Source of the DNA: Orenia metallireducens
GTDB lineage: Bacteria; Bacillota; Halanaerobiia; Halobacteroidales; Halobacteroidaceae
Direction: 5' to 3'
DNA: 64,000 nt
Assembly: GCF_003001995.1 (NCBI RefSeq)
Contig: NZ_PVNB01000001.1
Coordinates: 282,203-346,202, forward strand
Below, piece after piece: positions 51,931 to 61,239 of the stretch. How positions within the stretch are numbered: position 1 is the stretch's first letter; the number at the start of each line of letters is the position of its first letter. Position numbers and translations under genes: made by a program. The notes under the pieces were generated by a model, which had not been told where the DNA came from, made no database searches, and saw only the letters and a program-made list of their open reading frames with translations.

Positions 51931-52281
51931 CTAAGAAACAATCTGATTATCTTCATTTACTAACACAACCTTAGGGCTTAATTCTCTAGCTTCACTCTCA
52001 TCCATTAGAGCATAGGAGATTATAATTACAGCATCCCCTCTTTGAGCCTTTCTAGCTGCTGCTCCATTCAGGCAGATAACTCCTGAACCTCTCTTGCCCG
52101 CAATAACATAGGTCTCTAATCGTTCACCATTATTATTATTTACAACCTGTACTCTCTCATTAGGAAAAATATTAGCTGCTTCCATCAACTCTTCATCGAT
52201 AGTAATACTCCCTACATAATTTAAATTGGCATCAGTTACTGTTGCCCGATGAATCTTTGATTTATGCATCATTCTCAACAT
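51931..52281 (-). CDS. panD: Aspartate 1-decarboxylase (pyruvoyl-dependent)
   Basis: 116 residues. Makes beta-alanine for pantothenate. Self-cleavage site Gly-Ser in YVGSITID (near residues 24-25) generates the pyruvoyl group; [19 protein letters not shown] is the conserved C-terminal part. ATG at 52281 with GGAGGTATAAC. 35 bases after panC. Confidence 0.96.
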   Translation of the reverse strand: MLRMMHKSKIHRATVTDANLNYVGSITIDEELMEAANIFPNERVQVVNNNNGERLETYVIAGKRGSGVICLNGAAARKAQRGDAVIIISYALMDESEARELSPKVVLVNEDNQIVS

Positions 52282-52316
52282 AAGTTATACCTCCATAAAA
52301 TCATTAATTAAACAAA

Positions 52317-53168
52317 TCAGCACTTGAGCTCTAACATCAGATTATCGATCAACCTTGTTTCTCCTATATACACAGCTAAAGCAATTAAAATTTCACCCTG
52401 AATCTTGTTGATATCCTCTAAGTTGTCCTGATTTACTATCTCCACATAATCAATCTTAGCCAAAGGTTCTTGATTAATCAACTTTATTATCTCTTCTTTA
52501 ATCAGCTTAGCATCAGTTTCTCCAGCAGCAACTAATTGCTCAGCCAGTTGCAAAGACCTATACAATACCAGAGCAGCTTCTCTTTCTTTTTGATTTAAAT
52601 ATTTATTTCTTGAACTCATAGCCAAACCATCTGCTTCTCTAACAATAGATACAGTTATTATCTCTAAATCAAAATTTAAATCCGCTACCATCTTCTTAAT
52701 AACCAAAACCTGTTGAGCATCCTTCTGACCAAAATAAGCCTTATCAGGATTAACAATGTTAAACAACTTACTTACTATAGTACAAACCCCATCAAAATGA
52801 CCAGCCCTAGAAGCTCCACAGAGCCTATCAGTTAATCCATCTACTCTAACTGTAGTAACAGCACCCTTCAAATAAACTTCTTCAACCTCTGGAGCAAGGA
52901 TAATATCTACCCCTACTTCTTTAGCCAAAGTAGCATCATATTCTAAATTACGAGGATACTGTTCATAATCTTCTGTTGGACCAAACTGGGTTGGATTAAC
53001 AAAGATACTGACGATTACAATATCATTGTCCTTTTTGGCTTCTTTCATTAAGGTTAAATGTCCCTGATGTAAGTATCCCATCGTGGGAACAAACCCAATA
53101 GTCTTGCCTGCTCTTCTCTCTTGCTTAACATACTTTCTAATCTCAGAAATAGTCTTGAAGATTTCCAT
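52317..53168 (-). CDS. panC: Pantothenate synthetase
   Basis: 283 residues; ATP-dependent ligation of pantoate and beta-alanine. HIGH-like motif TMGYLHQGHL (about 29-38), the KMSKS-like MSSRNKYL and FGQKDAQQ are present. Separated from panB by a 540-base gap containing a repeat element, and followed closely by panD. Confidence 0.97.
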   Translation of the reverse strand: MEIFKTISEIRKYVKQERRAGKTIGFVPTMGYLHQGHLTLMKEAKKDNDIVIVSIFVNPTQFGPTEDYEQYPRNLEYDATLAKEVGVDIILAPEVEEVYLKGAVTTVRVDGLTDRLCGASRAGHFDGVCTIVSKLFNIVNPDKAYFGQKDAQQVLVIKKMVADLNFDLEIITVSIVREADGLAMSSRNKYLNQKEREAALVLYRSLQLAEQLVAAGETDAKLIKEEIIKLINQEPLAKIDYVEIVNQDNLEDINKIQGEILIALAVYIGETRLIDNLMLELKC

Positions 53169-53262
53169 ATAGATCCTCCTTTGCGGTTATACAACTCAAC
53201 TTCTCACTCCATCTTAAATACTCTTCTTAAAAATATGTAATTTTAAATGAAACTTTATGGTG

Positions 53263-53658
53263 ATATTGCAACACTTTTTACTTTTTTAAAAGTAAGCAAT
53301 ATTATTAAAATATTTTTCGGGAAAGCTTATCAGCTTTTTCCCGAGTGACTTTTAGCATTGCCCTAAAAGTCACCAAAAGGTCTAGAAGAAAATATACCTA
53401 CGAGTCTATAGACCAAGACTCTCCGTGGCAAAAGCAGCCCACTCTCTCAGCAATCAAAGTCTTAATTATTATTAATATTAGACTTTCTAGTTAAGATTTT
53501 GATTGTCTTTAAGTTTTAATTCAATTTTTGCTTCGTTCAAACAATAATTTTCTTCGGTTTTAAAGACCTTAACTGTAAACTGTACACCGTCTCCACAAGT
53601 TTAAAGAACGAAACTCTTCGTGTAAACCACTGTCAACTCGACCGAAGTGTCGTAATAT
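53263..53658. repeat. 396-bp structured repeat element between panB and panC
   Basis: Left end ATATTGCAACACTTTTT and right end (reverse complement) ATATTACGACACTTCGG are related. Inside are strong hairpins: CGGGAAAGCT/AGCTTTTTCCCG (53318-53344), GTGACTTTTAG/CTAAAAGTCAC (53345-53374) and GGTCTA/TAGACC (53380-53414). No protein is encoded. It splits an operon that is normally panB-panC-panD, so panC may need its own promoter. Confidence 0.7.
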
Positions 53659-53708
53659 CTATATATAAAGACTACATTCAAATCTCATTTCAGACTTAAA
53701 AACCTACA

Positions 53709-54518
53709 TCAATTAAAGCTCTCCTCCTGATTAGGAAAACTCCCACTCTCAACTTCCTCTTTATAATTTCTAAAAGCGACACTCATCTGCTGATTTAAGT
53801 CAGCATATTTTCTAACAAATTTAGGGGTAAAATCTGACAAGATTCCTAACATATCTTGACTAACCAATACCTGACCATCACAATCTTTTCCTGCCCCGAT
53901 ACCAATAGTAGGTATAGATAATTGTTCAGTAATTTCTCTTGCTAATTCTGCTGGTATACACTCTAACACTACAGCAAAAACACCAGCTTCTTCTAAAGCT
54001 AAGGCATCTTCTAGTAATTTCTTGGCAGCTACTTCTTCTCTACCCTGCACTTTAAATCCACCAAATCGATTGACAGATTGCGGAGTAAGACCCAAGTGTC
54101 CCATTACTGGAATACCAGCATTTATAGTCACTCTAATCTCCTCTACTATCTCCTTTCCTCCTTCCATCTTCACCGCCATTGCTCCACTCTCTTTAATAAT
54201 ACGACCAGCATTCTGAACAGTCTGATTGATATCACCTATCTTATAAGCCATAAAAGGTAAATCAGTAACGACCATGATCCTTTCAGTTGCTCTAGTTACG
54301 GCTTTACTATGATGAATCATATCTTCAAGAGTAACCGCTAGGGTATTTTCATATCCTAAAACAACCATCCCCAAAGAATCACCAACCAAGACAATGTCAA
54401 CCCCTGCTTTGTCAACCAGCTTGGCTGTTGGATAATCATAGGCTGTCAACATTGTAATCTTCTCTCCTGATTCTTTCTTCTGTTGTAAGGTTGTAACTGT
54501 TGTACAATCCCTTCTCAT
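53709..54518 (-). CDS. panB: 3-methyl-2-oxobutanoate hydroxymethyltransferase (ketopantoate synthase)
   Basis: 269 residues from ATG 54518 with GGGGTGAGAG upstream (the frame extends further but through a degraded gene). Transfers a hydroxymethyl group from 5,10-methylene-THF to ketoisovalerate. Metal site in [25 protein letters not shown], and [22 protein letters not shown] are conserved. First complete pan gene after the structured leader at 54760-54925. Confidence 0.96.
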   Translation of the reverse strand: MRRDCTTVTTLQQKKESGEKITMLTAYDYPTAKLVDKAGVDIVLVGDSLGMVVLGYENTLAVTLEDMIHHSKAVTRATERIMVVTDLPFMAYKIGDINQTVQNAGRIIKESGAMAVKMEGGKEIVEEIRVTINAGIPVMGHLGLTPQSVNRFGGFKVQGREEVAAKKLLEDALALEEAGVFAVVLECIPAELAREITEQLSIPTIGIGAGKDCDGQVLVSQDMLGILSDFTPKFVRKYADLNQQMSVAFRNYKEEVESGSFPNQEESFN

Positions 54519-54558
54519 TCTCTCACCCCATTTAATATCTTTTTTAGCTCGCTTATCT

Positions 54559-54743
54559 TTAAAAATTAAGTTCTTCTCTTCTTTGAACAATTTTAGGGGT
54601 ATACTCGCCTACCAAATTAGCCCCTGCTTGGGTAGAAGATAAAGATCGGTTACTAAAATTCTATACCCCTTCTCTTTTAGTAGATAACCTATACTCTTTC
54701 CAATAAGACCAGCTCCAATAATAAGTATTCTTTTCTTATTCAA
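54559..54743 (-). pseudogene. Remnant of a Rossmann-fold oxidoreductase gene
   Basis: A TTG start at 54743 with AGGGGG upstream opens a 44-codon frame encoding KRILIIGAGLIGKSIGYL, a dinucleotide-binding N-terminus (GAGLIG), that ends at a TAG (54609). In another frame the similarity appears to continue as [14 protein letters not shown] before a stop at 54559. A frameshifted, C-terminally lost FAD- or NAD-dependent oxidoreductase fits; the exact family is uncertain. It is the first reading frame after the pan leader. Confidence 0.6.
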
Positions 54744-54759
54744 AAAAATTTACCCCCTA

Positions 54760-54925
54760 AATAGAAGAAGCCCCCGTATCCACAAGGGGGATAAGAGGGC
54801 TATTTATAAACATAACTAGATACAACTAGGTATAATTATCCTAATTTCCACTTAACCGTCTCAGTCCCTTGGGATCCAAGCGAAATATTCAACTGTTCTT
54901 TGAGCTTATAATAATTAAACTCGTT
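54760..54925 (-). promoter_or_regulatory. Structured leader RNA of the pan operon (candidate 'pan' motif)
   Basis: After a good promoter, the minus transcript contains CTTGGATCCCAAG and CAGTT...GGGACTG pairings around 54866-54897, then AGACGGTTAAGTGG, and ends in a CCCCC...GGGGG hairpin (54769-54787). It matches none of the riboswitch classes whose consensus I know well. A conserved 'pan' RNA upstream of panB/C/D genes has been described; this may be an example, but I cannot confirm it by eye. Confidence 0.5.
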
Positions 54926-54928
54926 ATT

Positions 54929-54957
54929 ATTATACTAGTTAACTCTAACACTTTCAA
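54929..54957 (-). promoter_or_regulatory. Promoter of the pan leader
   Basis: TTGAAA (54952-54957), 17-base spacer, TATAAT (54929-54934) on the minus strand; start near 54922. Confidence 0.75.
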
Positions 54958-55023
54958 CCCAAAATATCATTTAATTACCAATATTTTTAACTCTTAACTA
55001 CTTACTCGTCACCTATCACTGCT

Positions 55024-56700
55024 TTAGAATAACCCTGTAATCTTTCCATTCTCGTCAATATCTATATTCTCAGCAGCAGGTCGCTTAGGCAATCCTGGCA
55101 TCGTCATTACATTTCCAGTTAATGCTACCAAAAATCCTGCTCCTGCAGATACATTGATCTTTCTTACTGTTACTTCAAAGCCCATCGGTCTTCCTTTTAA
55201 GGCAGGATTATCTGATAGTGAAACAGGAGTCTTAGCCATACAGATTGGCATCTTATCAAAGCCATCCTTAACTAATTGCTTGATATCCTTCTTAGCTTGA
55301 GCTGCAAAGTTAACCTTAGCTGCTCCATAGATTTCAGTAGCAATCTTAGCTATCTTCTCTTCGATAGAATCTTCAACATCATACAATACTTTGAAATCAC
55401 TTGGCTGCTCAATTAACTCCAATACCTTCTCAGCCAACTTAATTCCACCTTCTCCACCTTTAGCCCAAACTTGTGATAAGGCTACTTCTACACCTAGTTC
55501 TTCACAACGTTCTTTAATTAAACTCAATTCCGGCTCTGTATCTGTTGGGAATTCATTGATAGCTACAACTAAAGGCACTCCAAACTTCTGTACATTCTCA
55601 ATGTGCTTCTCTAAATTCTCCAATCCTGCTGCTAGTGCACTTAAATTCTCTTCATTTAATTCATCTTTACTAACGCCACCATGTAGCTTTAAAGCACGAG
55701 CGGTAGCTACCACTACAACTGCATCAGGAGCTAAATCTGCAAAACGGCATTTTATATTAAAGAACTTCTCTGCTCCTAAATCTGCTCCAAATCCAGCCTC
55801 TGTAACTACATAATCAGCAGTTTTAAGGGCTAACTTAGTAGCCATAACACTATTACAACCATGTGCTATATTTGCAAAAGGACCACCATGAATAAAGGCA
55901 GGAGTATTCTCTAGAGTCTGAACTAAATTAGGCTTAATTGCATCTTTTAATAAAGCCGCCATTGCACCAGCTACCTTTAAATCCTTAGCTGTAATAGCTT
56001 CTCCATCATAACTATAAGCTACAACCATCTTGCCCAATCTCTCTTTTAAATCTAATATTCCCTCAGCTAAACATAAGATAGCCATTACCTCAGACGCTAC
56101 TGTAATCATATAGCCATCTTGACGTGGTTGACCATTGACTGTTCCTCCAAGACCTACTACTACCTCTCTTAAGGCACGATCATTCATATCTACTACCCGC
56201 TTAAAGTTAATTTTAGTTGGGTCTAAATTCAATTCATTTCCTTGTTTAATATGATTGTCAATCGCTGCTGACAGTAGATTATGAGCTATTCCAATAGCAT
56301 GAATATCACCTGTAAAGTGTAGATTGATATCCTCCATAGGTACAACTTGTGCATAACCTCCACCCGCTGCCCCGCCTTTGATTCCCATACATGGTCCTAA
56401 AGAGGGTTCACGTAATGCGATAGCAGTATTCTTTCCTATCTTATTTAAAGCCTGACCTAACCCTACAGTAGTAGTTGATTTCCCTTCTCCTGCTGGAGTT
56501 GGATTAATTGCCGTAGTCAAGATTAACTTAGCTGTCTTTTCTTGCTCCATCAACCTCTGATAAGTCTCTAACTTAATCTTTGCTTTATAATCACCATATA
56601 ATTCAATATCCTCTTCACTTAACCCCAGCTTGGCAGCTATCTCTTTAATATGTAACATCTTAGCCTCTTGCGCAATTTCAATATCAGACTTATAACTCAT
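55024..56700 (-). CDS. fhs: Formate-tetrahydrofolate ligase
   Basis: 558 residues; ATP-dependent formation of 10-formyl-THF. The nucleotide loop [18 protein letters not shown] (about 67-84) and the [22 protein letters not shown] signature are conserved. Preceded by a ZTP riboswitch, which reports 10-formyl-THF shortage through ZMP/ZTP build-up. No clear terminator follows; a fragment of the GAGTGACGAGT repeat starts at the stop codon. Confidence 0.97.
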   Translation of the reverse strand: MSYKSDIEIAQEAKMLHIKEIAAKLGLSEEDIELYGDYKAKIKLETYQRLMEQEKTAKLILTTAINPTPAGEGKSTTTVGLGQALNKIGKNTAIALREPSLGPCMGIKGGAAGGGYAQVVPMEDINLHFTGDIHAIGIAHNLLSAAIDNHIKQGNELNLDPTKINFKRVVDMNDRALREVVVGLGGTVNGQPRQDGYMITVASEVMAILCLAEGILDLKERLGKMVVAYSYDGEAITAKDLKVAGAMAALLKDAIKPNLVQTLENTPAFIHGGPFANIAHGCNSVMATKLALKTADYVVTEAGFGADLGAEKFFNIKCRFADLAPDAVVVVATARALKLHGGVSKDELNEENLSALAAGLENLEKHIENVQKFGVPLVVAINEFPTDTEPELSLIKERCEELGVEVALSQVWAKGGEGGIKLAEKVLELIEQPSDFKVLYDVEDSIEEKIAKIATEIYGAAKVNFAAQAKKDIKQLVKDGFDKMPICMAKTPVSLSDNPALKGRPMGFEVTVRKINVSAGAGFLVALTGNVMTMPGLPKRPAAENIDIDENGKITGLF

Positions 56701-56812
56701 TTTTATCTCCTCCTTTTAAATTATCATTACTTTTAATATTTCATTATTTTTGGCTATTTATCCTTTAAAACCACTTTTAATAGATTTATACTTGAATCTA
56801 CACTTAGCAAAC

Positions 56813-56865
56813 ACAAAAAGACCGCCCGAGCAAATAGTCTTTTCTTACTATCTGCCCAGGCGGTC
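56813..56865 (-). terminator. Terminator of the ZTP riboswitch
   Basis: GACCGCCTGGGCAGATAGT paired with ACTATTTGCTCGGGCGGTC, then TTTTTGTG. The 5' arm shares the conserved GCCTGGGCA with the aptamer, so ligand binding and termination are mutually exclusive: an ON switch. Confidence 0.9.
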
Positions 56866-56935
56866 GGCTAATCCATATATATGTCATAATCCACTATGGT
56901 TATATCCATAATTATCCGCCAGTCTTATGACTCTC
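56851..56935 (-). promoter_or_regulatory. ZTP/ZMP riboswitch (pfl motif) of fhs
   Basis: Minus strand carries GACTGGCG near the 5' end, an internal CCATAGTGG hairpin region, and the conserved 3' CCGACCGCCTGGGCA. This is the pfl class that binds ZTP or ZMP and controls one-carbon and purine genes, here fhs. The overlapping terminator follows. Confidence 0.88.
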
Positions 56936-56945
56936 TTTTGAATTG

Positions 56946-56975
56946 ATTATAACACATACCTTTTTTATTAGTCAA
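56946..56975 (-). promoter_or_regulatory. Promoter of fhs leader
   Basis: TTGACT (56970-56975), 18-base spacer, TATAAT (56946-56951), start just before the ZTP aptamer. Confidence 0.78.
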
Positions 56976-57009
56976 GAATAATTAAAAAACACATAATCGC
57001 CTAATAGCA

Positions 57010-57057
57010 ACTTAGCTTAAGTTTTAATATTTTACTCAAACTTAAGCTCAAACTAAC
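57010..57057. repeat. Short AT-rich inverted repeat, AGCTTAAGTTT type
   Basis: Arms TTAGCTTAAGTTTT and AAACTTAAGCTCAAACTA around ten bases, between ftsH and the fhs promoter. Same sequence style as the hairpins at 3842-3925 and 50461-50540. Confidence 0.5.
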
Positions 57058-57087
57058 TTACCAATAGACTTCAGACTATAATTTCCT

Positions 57088-57120
57088 TAAAAAAACCGCT
57101 AGCAATTAATTGCTAGCGGC
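57088..57120 (-). terminator. Terminator after ftsH
   Basis: Perfect CCGCTAGCAATT / AATTGCTAGCGG hairpin followed by TTTTTTTAAG, seven bases past the stop. Confidence 0.92.
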
Positions 57121-57126
57121 TAAAAT

Positions 57127-58992
57127 TTATTCTTCTTCATTATTATCTTTATCTTCTAAATCCCAATAATCTTCTTTAAGATCATCATAAAAACCAGGCT
57201 TATATTTACTAATAATCGCTTTAATCTCTCTTCTATTTAATGTTTCTTGCTCTTTTAACTCAGCTACCATATCTTCAACCATGTCTCTATTCTCTGTTAA
57301 GATAGTTTTAGCCATCTCATAACACTTTTCTACCAACTCTCTAGCCTCTTTATCAATCTGTGAAGCAACCTCTTCACTGTAATTTCGGCTACGTGAAATA
57401 TCTCTACCTAAGAATACCTGCTCATTATGCTTTTGCCCTAAAGTTAAAGGACCAAGCTTTTCACTCATTCCATAATCGGTAATCATATTTCTAATAATCT
57501 TAGTAGAACGTTCTAAATCATTTTGAGCACCAGTACTAATATCATCAAGAAATACCTCTTCAGATACTCTTCCTCCTAATAACATAGTAACCTTGTCTAA
57601 TAACTCAGATTTGGTGATAAAGCTTTTATCCTCTGTTGGCAAGTTGATAGTAAATCCACCTGCTCTACCACGAGGAATAATAGTAACTTTATGAGTTGGA
57701 TCAGCATGCTCTAATAATTCTCCTAATAAAGCATGACCAGTCTCATGATATGACACGATATCTCTTTCCTTATCATTGATAATCTTACTCTTCTTCTGAG
57801 GACCAGCAATAACACGGTCAATAGCATCATCAAACTCTAACATACCAATTCTATCTTTATTACGGCGAGCAGCCAAAATAGCTGCTTCATTAGCTAGATT
57901 CTCCATATCAGCACCAGTAAAACCTGGAGTTCTACGAGCCAATACACCTAAATCTACATCATCAGCTAAGGGCTTATTCTTAACATGTATCTCTAAAACT
58001 CCTCTTCTACCTTTATAATCTGGTCGGTCAACAGTGACTTGACGGTCAAAACGACCTGGTCTTAACAACGCAGGGTCTAACACATCAGGTCTATTGGTTG
58101 CAGCCATCAAGATAATTCCTTCATTAGCTTCAAACCCATCCATCTCAACTAATAATTGGTTTAAAGTCTGTTCACGTTCATCATGACCTCCACCTACACC
58201 TGCTCCACGTTGACGACCTACAGCATCTAACTCATCAATAAAGATAATACATGGTGCACTCTTCTTACCTTGCTCAAATAAATCTCTAACACGTGAGGCA
58301 CCAACACCTACAAACATCTCCACAAAATCAGAACCACTGATAATAAAGAAAGGTACTCCAGCTTCTCCTGCAACAGCTCTAGCCATTAAAGTCTTACCTG
58401 TTCCTGGAGGACCTACTAATAATACCCCCTTTGGTATCGTAGCACCTAATTTATTAAACTTTTCAGGACTCTTTAAAAATTCTACAACCTCAACTAACTC
58501 TTCTTTAACCTCTTCATAGTTAGCTACATCATCAAAGGTAACTTTCTTCTTTTCATTGTCATGTAGCCTTGCCTTACTCTTACCAAAGGACATCATCTTG
58601 TTGCCCCCACCTTGCATCTTATTCATGATAAAGATCCAAGCTGCAATTAGAATTACTGTTGGTAATAAGTAAGCAAAGACACCTGTCCACCAAGGTGGTT
58701 CTGGCTCAGGCCTTGTCTGAATATCAACTTCATTAACCCTTAATATCTCTTCAACCTTTTCAATAGTTCCAGGGATATTTATCTTAAATGTTTTACCTTC
58801 TAATCTTCCCTGAATTACATTTTCACCTATGATTGTAACCTGCTTAATTTTACCTGCTTCGACTTTATTTATAAATTCGCTATAAGTAATCTCTTCACTA
58901 GGTTGATTAGGCGCAATAATATATTGAGCTATTAAAACACCGATTGCTATGATTATCAAATAAAAACCTATACTCTTTGAAAATTTCTTCAA
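57127..58992 (-). CDS. ftsH: ATP-dependent zinc metalloprotease FtsH
   Basis: 621 residues: two membrane spans (about 7-25 and 106-126) around a small extracytoplasmic domain, AAA+ module with [19 protein letters not shown] (about 194-212) and [13 protein letters not shown], and the protease with the zinc site HETGH. Degrades damaged and regulatory membrane proteins. TTG start with GGAGGATTAATAG. Follows hpt and tilS as in B. subtilis. Confidence 0.97.
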   Translation of the reverse strand: MKKFSKSIGFYLIIIAIGVLIAQYIIAPNQPSEEITYSEFINKVEAGKIKQVTIIGENVIQGRLEGKTFKINIPGTIEKVEEILRVNEVDIQTRPEPEPPWWTGVFAYLLPTVILIAAWIFIMNKMQGGGNKMMSFGKSKARLHDNEKKKVTFDDVANYEEVKEELVEVVEFLKSPEKFNKLGATIPKGVLLVGPPGTGKTLMARAVAGEAGVPFFIISGSDFVEMFVGVGASRVRDLFEQGKKSAPCIIFIDELDAVGRQRGAGVGGGHDEREQTLNQLLVEMDGFEANEGIILMAATNRPDVLDPALLRPGRFDRQVTVDRPDYKGRRGVLEIHVKNKPLADDVDLGVLARRTPGFTGADMENLANEAAILAARRNKDRIGMLEFDDAIDRVIAGPQKKSKIINDKERDIVSYHETGHALLGELLEHADPTHKVTIIPRGRAGGFTINLPTEDKSFITKSELLDKVTMLLGGRVSEEVFLDDISTGAQNDLERSTKIIRNMITDYGMSEKLGPLTLGQKHNEQVFLGRDISRSRNYSEEVASQIDKEARELVEKCYEMAKTILTENRDMVEDMVAELKEQETLNRREIKAIISKYKPGFYDDLKEDYWDLEDKDNNEEE

Positions 58993-59148
58993 CTATTAAT
59001 CCTCCTTCCCCCAAACACACAAAAATAAAATCATATAATTTCACAATTATTTATTATACCATATTAAAGAAGTTATAGCAAACTAAGCAATCTCAAAATT
59101 CTTTTAATTTAAATAACTTAATTTAATTATAAAACCTTTCAAAATATA

Positions 59149-59697
59149 CTAACCTTCATACACTTCAGGCTTAGGAACAAAGATAAAAGGTACATTTCTA
59201 TACATTTCTTCATAATCCAACCCATAACCTACTACAAATTTATTTGGAATCTCAAATCCATTCCAATCTATCTCTACATGCTTTTCTGTTCTACGTTCTG
59301 GCTTATCCAATAAAGTACAAACCTTGATACTCTTAGGATTACGAGTTTTTAGCATATTAATTACATGCTTTAAAGTTAAACCAGTATCAATAATATCCTC
59401 TACAATTAAGACATGCTTATCTCCAATACTCTCTTCTAAATCTTTGATAATTCTAACATTTCCTGTAGTAGTAGTTCCACCTTCATAACTGGTAACATCC
59501 ATAAAATCAAGAATTACTGGTAATTTAATTTGGCGAGCCAAATCAGCCATAAACATTACTCCGCCTCTTAAAATACAGACCATAACTATCTCATCATCTT
59601 GATTATAATAATTAGTTATCTTTTCTCCTAATTGAGCAATCCTCTCTTCTAACTCTTCTTCTTTAATTAATATCTCTTCAATAATTCCATCTAGCAC
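59149..59697 (-). CDS. hpt: Hypoxanthine phosphoribosyltransferase
   Basis: 182 residues; purine salvage to IMP/GMP. PRPP loop VLIVEDIIDTGLTL (about 97-110) and the C-terminal NKFVVGYGLDYEEMYRNVP are typical. The start is GTG at 59697 with GGAGGAG upstream, 13 bases after tilS. Confidence 0.96.
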   Translation of the reverse strand: MLDGIIEEILIKEEELEERIAQLGEKITNYYNQDDEIVMVCILRGGVMFMADLARQIKLPVILDFMDVTSYEGGTTTTGNVRIIKDLEESIGDKHVLIVEDIIDTGLTLKHVINMLKTRNPKSIKVCTLLDKPERRTEKHVEIDWNGFEIPNKFVVGYGLDYEEMYRNVPFIFVPKPEVYEG

Positions 59698-59709
59698 TAT
59701 AACTCCTCC

Positions 59710-61101
59710 TTAATTTATAATTTCAATTATTAGAATCTTCTCTGTTTTATCTGTGATTTTAAATCTATCATCTACCCTGAGTCCACCTACCCAGAAAATC
59801 TCATCATCCAAGGTCGTAAAAACCGGCACTTTATCCCTTTGATTCATTGGAACCTTCTCATCAATTAAAAAGTCTTTGACCTTCTTACTCCCTGTCATTC
59901 CTAAAGGATAAAAGCGATCTCCATCTTTACGCTGCCTTAAATAAAACTCTTCACCTATTTTAGAAAAATCTAAACAAGCAATATTGGGATTATTAAGAGT
60001 CTTCTTCCAAGGGAATATTTTATCAACAATCTCTGCTTTAACCTCTAAATCTATTTGGGGAATTCTTTTGCTCCCTAATAATAACCTCTGCTTAAAATAA
60101 TTAATGCTATTAATAGCTTCTGTCGTAAAAATTATCTCATGATAATTCAATCTAACTATTATTCCTTGGGGCAAATCAAGCCGACTTCCAGTTTCAGAAT
60201 TTTTAATCAAATCCAGAACTAAATCGATATGTTCATAATAAATATCCTGATAGCTTCCTTTTAAAAATTTAATACCCTCTCTAATAATTCTTCTTTGTAT
60301 AGCTAAATTTAATTCTAATAATTTTTCGCAATTTAAGGTTAATTTACCACTACTCTTATTTATAGTTAATTCAGCTAACTTCCCCATTGTATACTGCCCT
60401 AAGAAGTTCTCCTCTTCTCTTAAGATATCTGCAGTTTTGTTTAATGTAGAGACTAGATTATTATTATATTCCTCTATTAATAAAGGTATTAAATTTAATC
60501 TAAGTTTATTTCTAAGATATATAGTTTCTAGATTACTCTTATCAATTCTTGGGTTTAAGTTATACTCTTCACAATAAGCCTCTATCTCTTCTCTAGAAAT
60601 TTCAATCAATGGTCTGATTATCTTTCCGTGTTTAGGATAGATACCACTTAACCCCTTTAATCCAGCTCCACGCAGAAACTTCATTAATACAGTTTCAGCC
60701 TGATCATTAGCATTATGTCCAACGGCAATTCTGTCAATATCCAGCTCTTCCATTAACCCAAAAAAGAATCTGTACCTGATTTGACGGGCTGCATCTTCTA
60801 GAGATAATCCCTTTTCTTCTTGATAAGCCTTAACATCGCAAGCTTTCCTAGTAATAGCAATACCCCATTTTCTTGCTACATTTTCTATAAACTTAGCATC
60901 CTCTAGTGATGCTTCTCCTCTAATCATATGGTCTAGGTGAGCAATATGTAAATATAGATTATATTCTTCCTTTAATCTCTTTAAGCTATGTAATAAAGCA
61001 AGGGAATCAGGCCCCCCTGATACCCCTATTAAAATTCTATCCCCATTATTAATTAATTTATATTTCTCTATCGTAGATTCTACTTTAGTTAGCAAAGACA
61101 T
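59710..61101 (-). CDS. tilS: tRNA(Ile)-lysidine synthase
   Basis: 463 residues from ATG 61101; converts the wobble C of tRNA-Ile(CAU) to lysidine. N-type ATP pyrophosphatase loop GVSGGPDSLAL, HLDHMIRGEAS, then substrate-binding and C-terminal TilS domains (RQRKDGDRFYPLGMTGSKKVKDFLID). The frame is open 26 codons further upstream without a better ribosome site. Order spoIIE-tilS-hpt-ftsH as in B. subtilis. Confidence 0.95.
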   Translation of the reverse strand: MSLLTKVESTIEKYKLINNGDRILIGVSGGPDSLALLHSLKRLKEEYNLYLHIAHLDHMIRGEASLEDAKFIENVARKWGIAITRKACDVKAYQEEKGLSLEDAARQIRYRFFFGLMEELDIDRIAVGHNANDQAETVLMKFLRGAGLKGLSGIYPKHGKIIRPLIEISREEIEAYCEEYNLNPRIDKSNLETIYLRNKLRLNLIPLLIEEYNNNLVSTLNKTADILREEENFLGQYTMGKLAELTINKSSGKLTLNCEKLLELNLAIQRRIIREGIKFLKGSYQDIYYEHIDLVLDLIKNSETGSRLDLPQGIIVRLNYHEIIFTTEAINSINYFKQRLLLGSKRIPQIDLEVKAEIVDKIFPWKKTLNNPNIACLDFSKIGEEFYLRQRKDGDRFYPLGMTGSKKVKDFLIDEKVPMNQRDKVPVFTTLDDEIFWVGGLRVDDRFKITDKTEKILIIEIIN

Positions 61102-61239
61102 CTCTTCTATATCCCCTCTAAAAGCTATTTGATACCAAAGTTGTTTATAAAAAAACAAATCCCAAAATAAAGCTTCCATACACCTTTAATTTCTACAAAA
61201 ATATATAATTTCCTGCTTAATTTAATTATTTATTCTATC

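Noticed and set aside
53263..53658. Insertion sequence with a transposase
   Set aside because: Element is only 396 bases with stops in all frames; no transposase motif.
54078..54260. Plus-strand frames inside panB
   Set aside because: Antisense to the conserved panB coding sequence.
54760..54925. TPP or THF riboswitch upstream of panB (CTGAGA and GTTAAGTG fragments)
   Set aside because: Only short fragments match; the paired halves and remaining conserved blocks of those classes are absent.
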